Of a stretch of 60,409 nt of DNA, positions 1 to 10,640 are shown piece by piece (the stretch's first letter is position 1; each line of letters starts with the position of its first letter). Location of the stretch: NCBI GenBank assembly GCA_028710495.1, contig JAQUST010000001.1, positions 93,933 to 154,341 on the forward strand. Direction: 5' to 3'. The notes under the pieces are model-generated. The model was not told where the DNA came from. It searched no databases and saw nothing but the letters and a program-made list of their open reading frames with translations. The translations under genes and the position numbers were made by a program. This stretch comes from Clostridia bacterium (lineage in GTDB: Bacteria; Bacillota; Clostridia; Christensenellales; CAG-917).

Positions 1-3
1 TTA

Positions 4-1482
4 TCAGTCATTGAATAAGTAGTTTGACAAAAATTTCGCGTCACAAGTCGCATTTATTCCAAGTTTTCTAATAGTATCTTCATCAACATCTTTCAACATT
101 ACTGTTGAATGTGCTTCACACCCCTCAAGGTTTTTGATTTGATCAATTGCTTTTTTTGCTGCTTCATCCGTGCTTGCACATATTGACAAAGCAAGCAATG
201 CATCCTCCAAGCTCAATGCACTGTCACGGTCATGAAGAACATTCATTTTAAGTTCGCTTATCGGCGAAATAATTTCAGGCAAAATGAGATTTTCATGATG
301 CTTGATATTTGCAAGCTTTTTGACAGCATTAAATATGCAACTTGCTGGCGCACTCATTTTTTCACTTCGCTTTCCTGTCACTATTGAGCCATCCGGCAAC
401 TGAATTGCCATTGCATTGGCGTTACTTTTGTTAGCTTTGACATGAGATGGTAAATAGACTTCTCTGTCTTCAGGCTTGAGTGAGAGTTTGCTCATCAAAA
501 ATTCAAGTCGTTCTGTTGCCTTTTCATCCACAAGACCGTTTTTCAAATCGCAATATCCTCTCAAATATCTGCGAATAATTTCTTGTTTTGCCGCATTGCA
601 ACATACCTCATCATTTGTAATGCAATACCCCGCCATATTGACACCCATATCAGTTGGCGATTGATATATGATATTACCCAAAATTTTTGTCAAAATTGAT
701 TTCACTACAGGGAAAACCTCAATGTCACGATTGTAGTTTACCGCCATTTTCCCATATGCGTCAAAGTGGAAAGTGTCAACTTGGTTGACATCCTGAAGAT
801 CAGCCGTTGCTGCTTCGTATGCAAGATTGACTGGATGCAAAAGCGGAATATTCCAGATCGGAAAAGTTTCAAATTTTGCATAACTTGCTTTCACTCCACG
901 CTTATTCTCGTGATAAATCTGCGACAGACAGGTTGCAAGCTTTCCACTTCCAGGGCCCGGGGCTGATACGACAACAAGCGGTCTTGTGGTTTCAATATAA
1001 GGATTTGCGCCATAACCTTCATCAGAGACTATCGTGTTTACATCATATGGATAACCCTTTGTTTTGCGATGTACATAGACTTTCAGCCCGCGATTTTCGA
1101 GTTTTGCTTTATAGCTTATCGCTGCCTGCTGGTCTTCAAATAGTGTGATGACCACGCTATTTATTTTTATACCCAAAGCCGAGATATTGTCGATAAGTCT
1201 AGCGACCTCACTTCCATAGGTTATACCGAAATCTGCGCGAATTTTATTTCTTTCTATATCAGCTGCGCTGATACACATAATCAGTTCTGCTTTATCTTTG
1301 AGAGCTGTCAAAAGTTTTATTTTTGCCGACTTATCGAAACCCGGTAAAACTCTTGCTGCGTGCATATCATCAAATAATTTCCCGCCAAATTCAAGATACA
1401 ATTTTCCGAATTGTGAAATCCTATTGAGGATTTGCTCAGTTTGCATTTGAATATACTTATCACTATCAAAGCCTATTTCCAT
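4..1482 (-). CDS. DUF1846 (UPF0371) family protein
   Basis: A 492-residue soluble protein matching the DUF1846 family, which is common in Firmicutes and has no assigned reaction. Recognisable family stretches are the N-terminal GFDSDKYIQMQTEQI, the central VVSAPGPGSGKLATCLSQIYHE with a P-loop-like run, and the KFETFPIWNIPLLHPVNLAYEAATADL segment that follows in the same region. I chose the ATG at 1482 over one six codons upstream because a GGAGG lies four bases before it. The gene is complete and ends in TGA near the window edge. It is separated from the topoisomerase genes by about 290 bp, so it probably has its own promoter. The family call is firm; the function is unknown. Confidence 0.85.
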   Translation of the reverse strand: MEIGFDSDKYIQMQTEQILNRISQFGKLYLEFGGKLFDDMHAARVLPGFDKSAKIKLLTALKDKAELIMCISAADIERNKIRADFGITYGSEVARLIDNISALGIKINSVVITLFEDQQAAISYKAKLENRGLKVYVHRKTKGYPYDVNTIVSDEGYGANPYIETTRPLVVVSAPGPGSGKLATCLSQIYHENKRGVKASYAKFETFPIWNIPLLHPVNLAYEAATADLQDVNQVDTFHFDAYGKMAVNYNRDIEVFPVVKSILTKILGNIIYQSPTDMGVNMAGYCITNDEVCCNAAKQEIIRRYLRGYCDLKNGLVDEKATERLEFLMSKLSLKPEDREVYLPSHVKANKSNANAMAIQLPDGSIVTGKRSEKMSAPASCIFNAVKKLANIKHHENLILPEIISPISELKMNVLHDRDSALSLEDALLALSICASTDEAAKKAIDQIKNLEGCEAHSTVMLKDVDEDTIRKLGINATCDAKFLSNYLFND

Positions 1483-1658
1483 TTTCCCTCCGCCTCTCAT
1501 TTCTATTTTAGTGTTTACAAATCAAAAAAATCTGAGAGTCATTTATCCTTTGTTTATATTGATTTATTATTTATATTTTGATTTAGCATATTGTTTTTAT
1601 ATTTTGTTTGGCATAAAATCATATTTTTTTATTGATATAACATTTATTATTACAAAAG

Positions 1659-1713
1659 TTTGTCTCCGCAATATTCTATCAATTCAATATTTTGTCACCG
1701 CAATATTCTTTCA
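1659..1713. repeat. Two-copy 32-bp direct repeat upstream of the DUF1846 gene
   Basis: The motif TTTGTCNCCGCAATATTCT begins at 1659 and again at 1691, followed both times by NTCA. It lies between the 3' end of the topoisomerase A gene and the DUF1846 start. No function can be assigned. Confidence 0.6.
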
Positions 1714-1773
1714 GCACAATATTTTATTTTTATGTTTTATGCTTCTTAGTCTTTTTCTCAAACCTTTAAAAAA

Positions 1774-4191
1774 TTAGTTGCTTGTTTTCAAGGCAATTAC
1801 ATCAGTTATGCCACCTTTGATTATAGATTTACCTTTTGTTGTCCTTGTGTCTATGCGAATATCTTCAGTATTGACAATTTTGACTGTGTCTCCCGACACT
1901 ATCGCCAAATCATACGGCATTTTCACAATCGAAACAAAGAATACGTTGCTTCCGCCAAGTTCAACGATTTTCACTCCCTTGAGATAGCGGTTGCTGACAT
2001 CAAGCGACGGAATAATGACTCTCTTGGCTAGCCCTTTGTCGGTGATTATGACAACTTCGCCCTCATCATCGCTTAATCCTGCAAAAGCCACAAAATCATC
2101 ATCATTAAGTTTTATTCCCTTCACACCGCCCGCATTTCTTCCTTGAATCGGAACATCTGACACGCCGTAAATAAGCGACAAGCCGTTTTTGGTTATTGTC
2201 ATAATATTCTCTTTTTCAGATGCCGAAACAACATTGATGAGTTCATCGTCAGTCAATTTGATTGCAGTTGCAAATGAGCGTAGTTCCACATATTCGCTCC
2301 AATCTGTGCGTTTGACCATACCTTTTTTTGTTAGCAAAACAACTTCACCAATCGGCATTTGGTCAAAGAAAAACAGCTTGACAACCTTTTCTCCAACTTT
2401 AACTTCCGGATTCATTTGCCCAATGCTTATCGCTTTGTCACGCCACTTCTTTTCAGGCAATGCATCGACTGGCACTCTTACAATGTTGCCAAAATTTGTG
2501 AATGCAAACAAAAAACCTGAATTGTTGACGGTTAATGCCACGGCAGCAAGATTGTCCGCATTTTCAGTATCTTTTGAGCCTTGAGTAAAGCTCTTTGGCG
2601 ACATAAATTTCAACTGCCCTTGTGAGTTGAGTGTCAAAATACCTTCACGGTATGGAACACTTTCATCATTCGTTGGCAATGATATATTTTCTTCCTGCAC
2701 TCCCATAATGACAGATATTCTGCCAGACTTGTGTGCTTTTTTTATTTCCAAAATCTCGCTTCGGACAATTGAAAGTTGCTTGCGTTTTGAATTTAAGATT
2801 TCGGTGAGTTCAGCAATTTGCTTTTCGAGTGCGGCAAGTTCATCAGCAAGTTTGTCTATTTCAAGATGTGTTAATGCTTTCAAACGCATGTCAAGAATTG
2901 CTTGAGCCTGAACATCTGATAAACTAAACTTTTCTCGTAGCGATTGTTTTGCAATCGCAATTGTAGCTGATGTCTTTATAATTTTGATTACCGCATCAAT
3001 ATTTTTGATTGCAATCATCAAACCTTTCACTATTTCGCAACGGTCTTTTGCAATCTTCAAATCGTGAGCAGTTCTTTTTCTTATAATTTCTCGTTGATAC
3101 TCAACATAATATTTTAAAATTGCGACAAGCCCCAATTGTTCAGGCTTTCCGTTTGCAATCGCAACAATATTTATCGAGTAATTGACTTCTAGATTTGTTT
3201 TTTTGAATAAGAAACTGACAACTTTGTCCACATTGGTGTCTCGTTTAGTTTTTATGACCGCACGAATACCGTTCTTGTCACTCTCATCAATAATTTCGCA
3301 TATGCCTGACAAAATCTCCTTGTTTGCTTCTCGAAGGTCGGCAATCCTTGTCAAAAGTTCGGATTTTGAAACCTGATAAGGCAACTCCGTTATGACGATA
3401 TTCTTTTTATTGATGCCCTCTTCTTCGATATGCATACGGGAACGAATTTTTATTTTTCCTTTGCCCGTCGCATATATGCTCTCAATAGTGTCAACAGGAA
3501 TAATAACTGCACCCGTTGGAAAATCTGGACCTTTCACCAACTTCAAGAGTTCCTCGAGTTTGATATTTGGATTGTCAATCATCGCCACTACACCATCTAT
3601 CACCTCACCAAGGTTGTGTGGCGGAATCTTTGTTGCAAGACCAACTGCAATACCATCTGCGCCGTTTACAAGCAAATTCGGGAATCTCCCGGGCAACATC
3701 AACGGTTCTTGCAAACAGTCATCAAAATTTGGAACCCAATTTACGGTGTCCTTGTCTAGGTCGCGAAGCAATTCAAGCGCAAGCGTACTCATTCTGCATT
3801 CTGTATAACGCATAGCCGCCGCCGAATCTCCATCAATAGAACCGAAGTTTCCGTGACCGTCAATAAGCTTCATTCTCATAGAAAAGGTTTGAGCCATATG
3901 CACCATAGCACCATAAACAGAACTGTCACCGTGCGGATGATACTTTCCTAAACAATCTCCAACAATTCTTGCCGATTTCTTGTATGGCTTGTCGGGAGTA
4001 ATACCCATTTCGTGCATTGCATAAAGAATACGGCGCTGAACTGGTTTTAAGCCGTCTTCTACTCGCGGTATAGCTCTATCCAAAATGACGCTCTCCGAAT
4101 ACGGCATCATAGAGCTGTGCATAACATCTTCAAGCACTGCCTCAAGCATTATCGACTTATCATCTACTATCTTTGCTACTTTCTTTGCCAT
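1774..4191 (-). CDS. parC: Type IIA DNA topoisomerase subunit A, ParC (topoisomerase IV) type
   Basis: The DNA-cleaving subunit of a type IIA topoisomerase, 805 residues. The winged-helix/tower domain holds the catalytic tyrosine in [11 protein letters not shown] (Tyr129) and the quinolone-region motif [13 protein letters not shown]. The C-terminal third is a beta-propeller with a blade motif [12 protein letters not shown]. The canonical GyrA box QRRGGKG expected in the first blade is absent; that region reads [17 protein letters not shown]. Loss of the box argues for a decatenating topoisomerase IV rather than a supercoiling gyrase, although the N-terminal part is as GyrA-like as ParC-like. 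The acidic residue that helps bind quinolones (Asp87 in E. coli GyrA) is Gly94 here. The start ATG overlaps the parE stop by one base (TAATG), so translation is coupled. Confidence 0.8.
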   Translation of the reverse strand: MAKKVAKIVDDKSIMLEAVLEDVMHSSMMPYSESVILDRAIPRVEDGLKPVQRRILYAMHEMGITPDKPYKKSARIVGDCLGKYHPHGDSSVYGAMVHMAQTFSMRMKLIDGHGNFGSIDGDSAAAMRYTECRMSTLALELLRDLDKDTVNWVPNFDDCLQEPLMLPGRFPNLLVNGADGIAVGLATKIPPHNLGEVIDGVVAMIDNPNIKLEELLKLVKGPDFPTGAVIIPVDTIESIYATGKGKIKIRSRMHIEEEGINKKNIVITELPYQVSKSELLTRIADLREANKEILSGICEIIDESDKNGIRAVIKTKRDTNVDKVVSFLFKKTNLEVNYSINIVAIANGKPEQLGLVAILKYYVEYQREIIRKRTAHDLKIAKDRCEIVKGLMIAIKNIDAVIKIIKTSATIAIAKQSLREKFSLSDVQAQAILDMRLKALTHLEIDKLADELAALEKQIAELTEILNSKRKQLSIVRSEILEIKKAHKSGRISVIMGVQEENISLPTNDESVPYREGILTLNSQGQLKFMSPKSFTQGSKDTENADNLAAVALTVNNSGFLFAFTNFGNIVRVPVDALPEKKWRDKAISIGQMNPEVKVGEKVVKLFFFDQMPIGEVVLLTKKGMVKRTDWSEYVELRSFATAIKLTDDELINVVSASEKENIMTITKNGLSLIYGVSDVPIQGRNAGGVKGIKLNDDDFVAFAGLSDDEGEVVIITDKGLAKRVIIPSLDVSNRYLKGVKIVELGGSNVFFVSIVKMPYDLAIVSGDTVKIVNTEDIRIDTRTTKGKSIIKGGITDVIALKTSN

Positions 4192-6137
4192 TATTTCACC
4201 TCAAAGTCATCGACTTTGTTGAAGTCTGCATATTTGTATATATATTCCTTTCTAACTGAACTGTCATCGCCCATAAGCACTGATATTCTCTTGCCAGCCT
4301 CTGCCATATCCTCAATCGAAATCCTCGTGAGTGCACGGGTGTACGGGTTCATTGTTGTGTCCCAAAGCTGTTCGGGGTTCATTTCGCCCAAACCTTTGAA
4401 GCGCTGAAGAAGTGCAGTCTTACCCATTTCTTTTCTTCCGTCTTCCAATGCTTTCTCATCATAGCAATATTTGATTTCATCTTTCTTCTGCAAACGATAG
4501 AGAGGTGGCATACCCATATAAACATGCCCTTCAACAACAAGTTGTCGCATATGACGGAAAAAGAAAGTCAAAAGCAACGCACGAATATGCGCTCCATCTT
4601 GATCAGCATCAGCAAGAATGATAACTTTGTCATACCGCAGACTGCTCATATCAAAATCGTTGTCGATACCTGTTCCAAGAGCAGAGATAAGAGTGGACAA
4701 TTCCTCATTTGAAAGTATTCTTTCTAGAGTACTTTTCTCAACATTAAGCGGTTTCCCTTTAAGTGGTAAAATAGCTTGAAAAGTTCGGTCACGCGCCTGT
4801 TTTGCGCTGCCTCCTGCAGAATCTCCTTCGACAATAAACAATTCATTGAACTCAGCTTTTCTTCCTGTGCAACTTGCAAGCTTTCCAATAAGGTTCGCGT
4901 TGTTGAGACTATTCTTTTGTCTTGCTATATCTTTTGCGCGCTTTGCTGCTTCACGGGTCTTTGCAGCTCCTAACGCTTTTTGAATAATTTTGTCTGCTAT
5001 AGCTTTTTGTCCGCGCAATGAAAGCAGTTCGTCAAGCTTTTCAACAACCAAATTTTCGACTTTTTGTCTCGCTTCAGGATTGCCCAATTTAGCCTTTGTC
5101 TGCCCTTCAAACTGCACATTTTGCATTTTGATTGCGATAATTGCTACCATTCCCTCTTGAAAGTCTTCTTTGGTGAGTGTCGGGCATTTTGCTATATTGC
5201 TTTGCGCCCATTTATTGAACACCTTTGTGAAACCTGTTCGGAATCCAACTTCGTGTGTGCCACCTTCGCTTGTTGGTATGTTGTTGACATAAGAATACAA
5301 TTCTTCTGTGTAGGAGTCTATATATTGAATAGCAGCGGCAACTTCAAAGTTTTCATCTTTTGCTTCAATATACAACGGTTTATCAAACAACACATTCTTT
5401 CCTTCGTTGAGATACGAAACATAGTCCGCCAGCCCTCCGTCAAATTTGAATGTGTTTGACTGTCCACTACCGCCGGCAAGAGGTAGCCGCTTGTCATCAA
5501 TCTGTATGCAAATACCCTTGTTGAGATATGCAACCTCTCGCATGCGCTTTTCTATGATTCCATAGCGGAAAGCTTCCGTCTCGAATACTCGCGAATCGGG
5601 TTTGAATGTGACCATTGAACCTTGAGATTTGGTTTTTCCAACAACAGTCAGCGGCGTTTTTGCAATTCCGCTTTTAATTTTTCCATTGATTTCAGGGCTG
5701 TAAAATTCTTGACGGTATTTTATCCCTTCGCGCGCGACTTCAACTGTCAACCATTCGGAAAGGGCATTTGTGACTGAAGCACCGACTCCGTGCAATCCGC
5801 CTGAGTAGTTGTAGCTTTCGCTATCGAACTTTGCTCCTGCGTGAAGTTGCGTGAAAACGACTTCAACACCGCTAACCTTAAGCTTCGGGTGTTTGTCTAC
5901 AGGTATACCTCTGCCATTGTCAGTGACTCTTGCAACGCCGTCATCAAGAAGTTCAATAGTGACAGTGTCGCCAAAGCCGTTTGCGACTTCATCAACAGAG
6001 TTGTCAATAATTTCCCATAGAATATGATGCAGTCCCTTGTTTCCTGTAGTGCCAATGTACATTCCGGGGCGTTTGCGAACAGCATCCAACCCTTCGAGCA
6101 CCTGAATATCCTGCGCTAAATAACCTTTTTTCGCCAT
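4191..6137 (-). CDS. parE: Type IIA DNA topoisomerase subunit B, ParE (topoisomerase IV) type
   Basis: The ATPase subunit, 648 residues, the usual length for Gram-positive GyrB/ParE. A GHKL ATPase domain opens with [17 protein letters not shown] and contains [15 protein letters not shown] and [10 protein letters not shown]. The TOPRIM domain has [15 protein letters not shown] near residue 436 and the metal-binding DADQDGAH. The C-terminal [20 protein letters not shown] ties it to subunit A. The segment [19 protein letters not shown] resembles ParE more than GyrB. It is the first gene of a two-gene operon with a GAGGAG ribosome site. GyrB versus ParE cannot be settled without knowing whether a second pair exists in the genome. 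Confidence 0.8.
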   Translation of the reverse strand: MAKKGYLAQDIQVLEGLDAVRKRPGMYIGTTGNKGLHHILWEIIDNSVDEVANGFGDTVTIELLDDGVARVTDNGRGIPVDKHPKLKVSGVEVVFTQLHAGAKFDSESYNYSGGLHGVGASVTNALSEWLTVEVAREGIKYRQEFYSPEINGKIKSGIAKTPLTVVGKTKSQGSMVTFKPDSRVFETEAFRYGIIEKRMREVAYLNKGICIQIDDKRLPLAGGSGQSNTFKFDGGLADYVSYLNEGKNVLFDKPLYIEAKDENFEVAAAIQYIDSYTEELYSYVNNIPTSEGGTHEVGFRTGFTKVFNKWAQSNIAKCPTLTKEDFQEGMVAIIAIKMQNVQFEGQTKAKLGNPEARQKVENLVVEKLDELLSLRGQKAIADKIIQKALGAAKTREAAKRAKDIARQKNSLNNANLIGKLASCTGRKAEFNELFIVEGDSAGGSAKQARDRTFQAILPLKGKPLNVEKSTLERILSNEELSTLISALGTGIDNDFDMSSLRYDKVIILADADQDGAHIRALLLTFFFRHMRQLVVEGHVYMGMPPLYRLQKKDEIKYCYDEKALEDGRKEMGKTALLQRFKGLGEMNPEQLWDTTMNPYTRALTRISIEDMAEAGKRISVLMGDDSSVRKEYIYKYADFNKVDDFEVK

Positions 6138-6164
6138 ATGCTCCTCAAATTAAAACTAATAGTT

Positions 6165-6193
6165 ATTATAACATATATAGAGATAAATTAAAA
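6165..6193 (-). promoter_or_regulatory. Promoter of parE-parC (extended -10)
   Basis: Read on the minus strand, TGTTATAAT forms an extended -10 at 6165-6170 with a weak TTTTAA-like -35 about 17 bp upstream. The start site would lie roughly 20 bp before the parE ATG. Confidence 0.55.
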
Positions 6194-6226
6194 GAGGAAA
6201 AAGGGAAAATTTTACTTTTTTCACAA

Positions 6227-6263
6227 TATGTAGTGCAAAAATGATAAGAAACAAAACTACATA
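6227..6263. promoter_or_regulatory. Inverted repeat upstream of the parE promoter
   Basis: TATGTAGT (6227-6234) and ACTACATA (6256-6263) are perfect 8-bp arms separated by 21 bp, some 35 bp upstream of the -35 region. It could be an operator or chance in AT-rich DNA. Confidence 0.35.
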
Positions 6264-6346
6264 CAGTTTTTCAATATTCCAAATTTTTGAATTATATTTG
6301 CTGTGATTTGAATAACATTGAATTTATATTTTTGTTTTGTGAAAAT

Positions 6347-6376
6347 AAAAAGTGTCCGCAAATGCGAACACTTTTT
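6347..6376 (-). terminator. Rho-independent terminator after the hydrolase gene
   Basis: A 13-bp stem with one mismatch, AAAAAGTGTCCGC against GCGAACACTTTTT, loop of four, ending in T's on the minus strand. It lies about 65 bp beyond the hydrolase stop. The 60 bp between hold two imperfect copies of GAATAAAACTT. Confidence 0.75.
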
Positions 6377-6439
6377 AGAATAAAACTTATTAAGTTGTGA
6401 ATAAAACTTGTTGAAATAACTAGTAAAATTTTAATGTTA

Positions 6440-7351
6440 TTATTTGATAAATCTTTCAATAGCATCAAAGAAATCCTTGTATACTTCTTTGTTGTTTGTT
6501 TCATTCAATATTTCGTGGCGTGCGCCTTCGAAAAGCTTGATTGATACATCTTCAATACCAATCCCCTTGTACATTTCAAACAATTTTTTTACAAGTTTAC
6601 CCTTTCCGCCAACTGGATCTTGTTCACCGCTGAAAATTGCAATCGGCAACTTCTTCTCAATGGCTTCAAGATTTTGCGGAAGGTATGCTTTCTTTAATCC
6701 ACTTAAGAAATATTTTGAAAAGGCTATCGACATAATATAACCGCATTGTGGATCTAACACATACTTTTTAACTTGCTCTTTATCTCTTGACAACCAACCA
6801 AATTGTGGAGACTCCTTTTGGAATGGCTTATTGTATGCACCAAAGCTGAGTTTATCGATAAACTTACCTTTTTTCGCTCCGCCGCAAAGTTTGTATTGCA
6901 TTTTCGCAATTGATGCGCCAGTGTTCAAAAGCATACCTTTCATATATGCTGAACCCGAAAGCACTACGCCTGCAATATTTTGACTGTTGAGTTGTATGTA
7001 TCTTTGTGAGAGAAAACTTCCGTAGCTATGTCCTATAATAACCACTGGCAAATCGTAAGTCTTCTTCAAATGTTCCGTTATGGCTATTTCATCTTGCACT
7101 GTATCAAAATATATATCGCCCGCGTGATAACCGATGTTTTCTTCTTTTTCGGTGTTTCCATGAGCACGGTGATCATCTGCAAAAACTATATATCCTTTTT
7201 TGTTTAGAAACTGCGCGAAATCATCATAGCGGCGGGCGTGTTCTGCCATACCGTGAAGAATTTGCACAACGCCTTTTGGGGTGCGAACTTCGTCCCAAAG
7301 GTAGCACTGAATGATTGATTTGTCAAAGCTTTCAAACTTCACATATTTCAT
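6440..7351 (-). CDS. Alpha/beta hydrolase, lysophospholipase / monoacylglycerol lipase type
   Basis: A 303-residue serine hydrolase of the Hydrolase_4 (serine aminopeptidase S33-like) family that cleaves lipid esters such as lysophospholipids or monoglycerides. The oxyanion-hole motif is QILHGMAEHARRY, the nucleophile elbow GHSYGS has Ser109, the acid is in SGEQDPVG near residue 245, and the catalytic His is in EGARHEILNE near 284. No signal peptide is seen, so it is probably cytoplasmic. It has its own promoter and terminator and an AAGGAG ribosome site. The exact substrate cannot be read from the sequence. Confidence 0.85.
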   Translation of the reverse strand: MKYVKFESFDKSIIQCYLWDEVRTPKGVVQILHGMAEHARRYDDFAQFLNKKGYIVFADDHRAHGNTEKEENIGYHAGDIYFDTVQDEIAITEHLKKTYDLPVVIIGHSYGSFLSQRYIQLNSQNIAGVVLSGSAYMKGMLLNTGASIAKMQYKLCGGAKKGKFIDKLSFGAYNKPFQKESPQFGWLSRDKEQVKKYVLDPQCGYIMSIAFSKYFLSGLKKAYLPQNLEAIEKKLPIAIFSGEQDPVGGKGKLVKKLFEMYKGIGIEDVSIKLFEGARHEILNETNNKEVYKDFFDAIERFIK

Positions 7352-7408
7352 AATTTATCTCCTTACTTTAATTTTATTACAGACAAAATCTGAATTTACA
7401 ATGAAAAT

Positions 7409-7437
7409 ATTATAACTCAATCACAAGAGTATTGCAA
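7409..7437 (-). promoter_or_regulatory. Promoter of the hydrolase gene
   Basis: On the minus strand TTGCAA and TATAAT are separated by 17 bp, about 55 bp upstream of the start codon. Confidence 0.65.
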
Positions 7438-7573
7438 ACATTATTTTTTTTGAATCATACTATGAATATGTCGTTATGTTTTGTATTAATATTCTGCATT
7501 GAATATTCATTATACAAATTCTGAATAGCAAAACATAATGATTAAGCGCTATGCAATCTGCGACTAGATGCTT

Positions 7574-7601
7574 TTGCACATGTCACATATTTGCTTAGAA
7601 T
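7574..7601 (+). promoter_or_regulatory. Likely promoter of murG
   Basis: TTGCAC (7574-7579) and TAGAAT (7596-7601) are separated by 16 bp, giving a leader of about 40 nt before the murG start. The divergent region 7352-7648 also carries the hydrolase promoter. Confidence 0.5.
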
Positions 7602-7648
7602 ATGCAGACACAAAGGATTATATTCAAAACATATTATAAGGATTTGCG

Positions 7649-8677
7649 ATGAAAACTATTGTATTGACAGGAGGAGGAACAGGTGGACATATTTATCCGT
7701 CGCTTGCTCTTCTCCCAAAACTTAAACAGCATTTTGAGAACATTTTTTTTATTGGCGGAACTGGAATTGAGCGTGATATTGTTGAGCGCGCAGGACTGCC
7801 TTTCTATGAAGTTCCAACAGTAAAATTTGACCGCTCACTTTCGCTTTCAAATTTCAAAATACCTTGCAAACTTCACAGAGCTGTCGAACTTGCAAAAGTC
7901 ATACTCAAAGAAATTAAGCCTGATATCGTGTTTTCAAAAGGTGGATATGCTTCTCTTCCCACAGTGATTGCAGCAAGAAAACTTAATATTGAAGTGGTAT
8001 GCCACGAAAGTGACGCGACTTTGGGACTTGCAAACAAAGTGGCAAAATTGTACGGGGCTACTGTTTCAACTGCTCTGTTTCAAACTGCAACGCAAAACAA
8101 AAATTTTGTGTACACGGGAATGCCATTGCGAGAGGAACTGTTTTCAATATCGCCTTCAGTTGCAAAATCAAAAATCAATAGCGCAGATAAGCCCGTTTTG
8201 CTTGTTCTTGGCGGTTCGAGTGGCGCAGTTTTTTTGAATAAAGTAGTTTATTCTGCTTTAGACGAACTCACAAAAAAATATTTTGTGGTGCATATCTCGG
8301 GTAAAAACGGAGATTTTTCAGTATCCTCTGAAAACTACCTGCAAATTGAATACTCAAATCAAATCAAAATTTATTACGCTGCTGCCGACTATGTTTTGTC
8401 ACGAGCTGGAGCAACCGCAGTGGCTGAGCTTTCCGCCCTTAATAAACGCACTATTTTAGTACCTCTCCCCAAAGGGAATTCGCGCGGAGACCAACTCGCA
8501 AATGCGGAGTTTGCTCGTGGACTTGGAGCAAAAGTTATTTTTCAACACGATTTTAGCGCTGATGTTTTAGTTGATGCCCTAAACTCCTTGAACGATGCTC
8601 CGCCAATGCGCTCAATCGGGAAAGATGCAAACACAGCTATTGTCAATCTGCTTATTGAAAAATCCAATCATGCTTGA
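7649..8677 (+). CDS. murG: UDP-GlcNAc:undecaprenyl-PP-MurNAc-pentapeptide GlcNAc transferase MurG
   Basis: A GT28-family glycosyltransferase that converts lipid I to lipid II on the inner face of the membrane, the last cytoplasmic step of peptidoglycan synthesis. The N-terminal glycine-rich motif TGGGTGGHIYPSLAL binds the lipid substrate side, and KGGYASLPTVIAA follows. The C-terminal nucleotide-sugar half has VLLVLGGSSGA and SRAGATAVAELSAL. At 342 residues it is slightly short for the family. It stands apart from a typical dcw cluster and starts after an AAGGA site. Family identification is firm. Confidence 0.95.
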   Translation: MKTIVLTGGGTGGHIYPSLALLPKLKQHFENIFFIGGTGIERDIVERAGLPFYEVPTVKFDRSLSLSNFKIPCKLHRAVELAKVILKEIKPDIVFSKGGYASLPTVIAARKLNIEVVCHESDATLGLANKVAKLYGATVSTALFQTATQNKNFVYTGMPLREELFSISPSVAKSKINSADKPVLLVLGGSSGAVFLNKVVYSALDELTKKYFVVHISGKNGDFSVSSENYLQIEYSNQIKIYYAAADYVLSRAGATAVAELSALNKRTILVPLPKGNSRGDQLANAEFARGLGAKVIFQHDFSADVLVDALNSLNDAPPMRSIGKDANTAIVNLLIEKSNHA

Positions 8678-8990
8678 TAGCTATATTTTTTTATAAATCT
8701 TTACTATGTATTGACTTTCAAAATAATTTTTCAATTATTGCTATTCGGGCACTTTAACTATTTTTTCTATACCTATTTTTATACAAATTATTCGTGAGAA
8801 ATATTCATATCGTGTTAAAAAGAAAATCCTGCCCAAGAATTTACATATATTATATTATTTGAAAGTGAATTAGGGCGAAAAACAATGCTTAATTGTCTTT
8901 TTATTCATTTTTACACTACTTTTGCGGGTACTCCAAAAAATGCTATTTCAGATGTTATGATAATTCCCTAGCGTAATGCTAAGGGGGAAT
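8678..8990. other. Intergenic region murG to exported protein
   Basis: About 310 bp of AT-rich DNA. No clear terminator, RNA gene or small gene is visible. The only supported element is AAGGGGG at 8981-8987, which is probably the ribosome site for the ATG at 8991. Confidence 0.5.
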
Positions 8991-10391
8991 ATGAACGGAC
9001 AAAAATCGGCGGCAAAATGGCTTGCTATTATTTTACTTGTTTCAATCAGCATCTTTTCTTACGCAATGTATGACAGTTTCTTTGTTAGCGATGGAGGTCA
9101 AGTTCAAGGCGAAGTGCCAAATCCTGATGATGAACTGACTCCTATAGAAACTCCGACAGACCCAACTCCAATTGATGACACTACACTGCCCGAAATTGAA
9201 TATTCAATTTTACCTCGCGATGCAACAACAATTGACACCACAACTGTTCAGCATACAGGTGGAAGCAGTGAAGAGATTTTGCTTGCCTCGCATTTTCTTG
9301 GCAATCAAACTTTTGTTATTGTGAAAACCGCTTCAAATTCATTTGATTTTAAGGCGGAAAACCACCTTGCTCTTGCATTCTTTGACGAAAATTCATTAAG
9401 AAGTACGCTTGTTTTTTCAGAGATAAACGAGCAATATCTTGACAGTAAACTGACAAGTGGCGGGTTGGTTATACTGACAAGCACACAAGAAGGTGTGTGC
9501 AAGCTTAGACAATTTTCAAGCACTCTTTTGCCAAAGGGTGAAACAATTCTCAACACCAACGGAAAGACTTTGCTTGATGCTAGTCTTTATTTAGACAATT
9601 CCGGACTACTACTTTTTGCAGTGACAGACACTCAGTTATTGTGCAAATCAGTTTCGACTGTTTTAGTGGCAACTGACCATTGCCCTGCCTACAACATATC
9701 AAATGCCGATATAGTTTCAGTTCAAAAAGTTAATAGCTCTTTTGTTCTTGCGCTAAATTCATCAACAGAAAGTTCATACGATATTGCAATTGTTTCAATG
9801 AGCGATGGAAACGGATTTGAGCTTGAAAAAACCATCGACGAGCAGACCGCAATTTCTCTCAATATGGCTGTTGAAAATCAAACTCCGTATTTTCTGCTAA
9901 CTTCAAAATCAGGCTCATCAATTTGTTTACAAAAACTTAGTGTTACTTTTCAAATTTTGTATTCTCTTCTTATCGAAAATACCGATTCAGCATTAGTTTC
10001 CCAAGCCGACAACGGCTATATTGCAGTGACAGAAAACTCGGTTTATTACCTATGCAGACATCTTGACACATTCTACAAACAAAATCTCTATGAAAACGAA
10101 ATCGGAAGTCAAAATGAGTTTGACAGCGTGAAGACTTTGCTGGATTTTGATGGAAAAAAATACACTATTCTTTATTCATCCACTACTCACCGTGCAAGCC
10201 TCGTTAAAATTGAAAACTTCAACATTTCATTGTTATTTTCGTTTGGAGCAGAAGCTTCATCCATTTCAATGTTTGCATCAACTTCTTCAATAAGATTGAC
10301 TTTCACAACTGCTCTGCGTGACGGAATATTCGCAGAAAACTTTGGAGGAAAAGATGTTTACTATGTTGCAATCGACTTGACTGCCAAATAA
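8991..10391 (+). CDS. Unrecognised exported, membrane-anchored protein
   Basis: I do not recognise this 466-residue protein. It begins with a short basic stretch and one membrane segment (about residues 8-27, AAKWLAIILLVSISIFSYAM). A Pro/Thr/Asp-rich linker to about residue 60 follows, then a long globular part rich in Ser, Thr and beta-branched residues, with no cysteine lipobox. The layout suggests one N-terminal anchor and an extracellular, mostly beta domain, possibly a propeller because of repeated segments of the type 'YFLLTSKSGSSICLQKL'. I start at 8991 rather than an ATG at 8976 because AAGGGGG lies between them. It sits between murG and a small membrane protein plus lgt, so a cell-surface role is likely but unproven. 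Confidence 0.7.
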   Translation: MNGQKSAAKWLAIILLVSISIFSYAMYDSFFVSDGGQVQGEVPNPDDELTPIETPTDPTPIDDTTLPEIEYSILPRDATTIDTTTVQHTGGSSEEILLASHFLGNQTFVIVKTASNSFDFKAENHLALAFFDENSLRSTLVFSEINEQYLDSKLTSGGLVILTSTQEGVCKLRQFSSTLLPKGETILNTNGKTLLDASLYLDNSGLLLFAVTDTQLLCKSVSTVLVATDHCPAYNISNADIVSVQKVNSSFVLALNSSTESSYDIAIVSMSDGNGFELEKTIDEQTAISLNMAVENQTPYFLLTSKSGSSICLQKLSVTFQILYSLLIENTDSALVSQADNGYIAVTENSVYYLCRHLDTFYKQNLYENEIGSQNEFDSVKTLLDFDGKKYTILYSSTTHRASLVKIENFNISLLFSFGAEASSISMFASTSSIRLTFTTALRDGIFAENFGGKDVYYVAIDLTAK

Positions 10392-10419
10392 AACCTAAAG
10401 ACTTAATAATAAACCAACA

Positions 10420-10515
10420 TTGACCCATTTTTCAAACATTAACTGAGGTATACAATATTGACGCATTTTTCAAACACCTACTGCATTTGCCAATAATGAC
10501 CGCATTTTTGTTTTC
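10420..10515. repeat. 38-bp tandem repeat, three copies
   Basis: Units start at 10420, 10458 and 10496 with the core TTGACNCATTTTTCAAACA; the third copy is diverged (ATGACCGCATTTTTG). It follows the exported-protein gene and lies within the 365-bp gap 10392-10756. That gap also holds a terminator and a promoter. Confidence 0.65.
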
Positions 10516-10640
10516 ACAAAAGCATTATTTTTTAGAAGTACTCGAAGAAATAACTAATTGAGTTCAAACTAATTGCTCTCAATGAATCAGATTATGAAAT
10601 ATAATTTTCAGTTATAATTTATTGCAAGAAGATTTTTATC

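Noticed and set aside
1511-1777. 88-codon hydrophobic plus-strand frame upstream of the DUF1846 gene
   Set aside because: No ribosome site, non-ATG start, and Phe/Ile/Tyr-rich composition expected from T-rich intergenic DNA.
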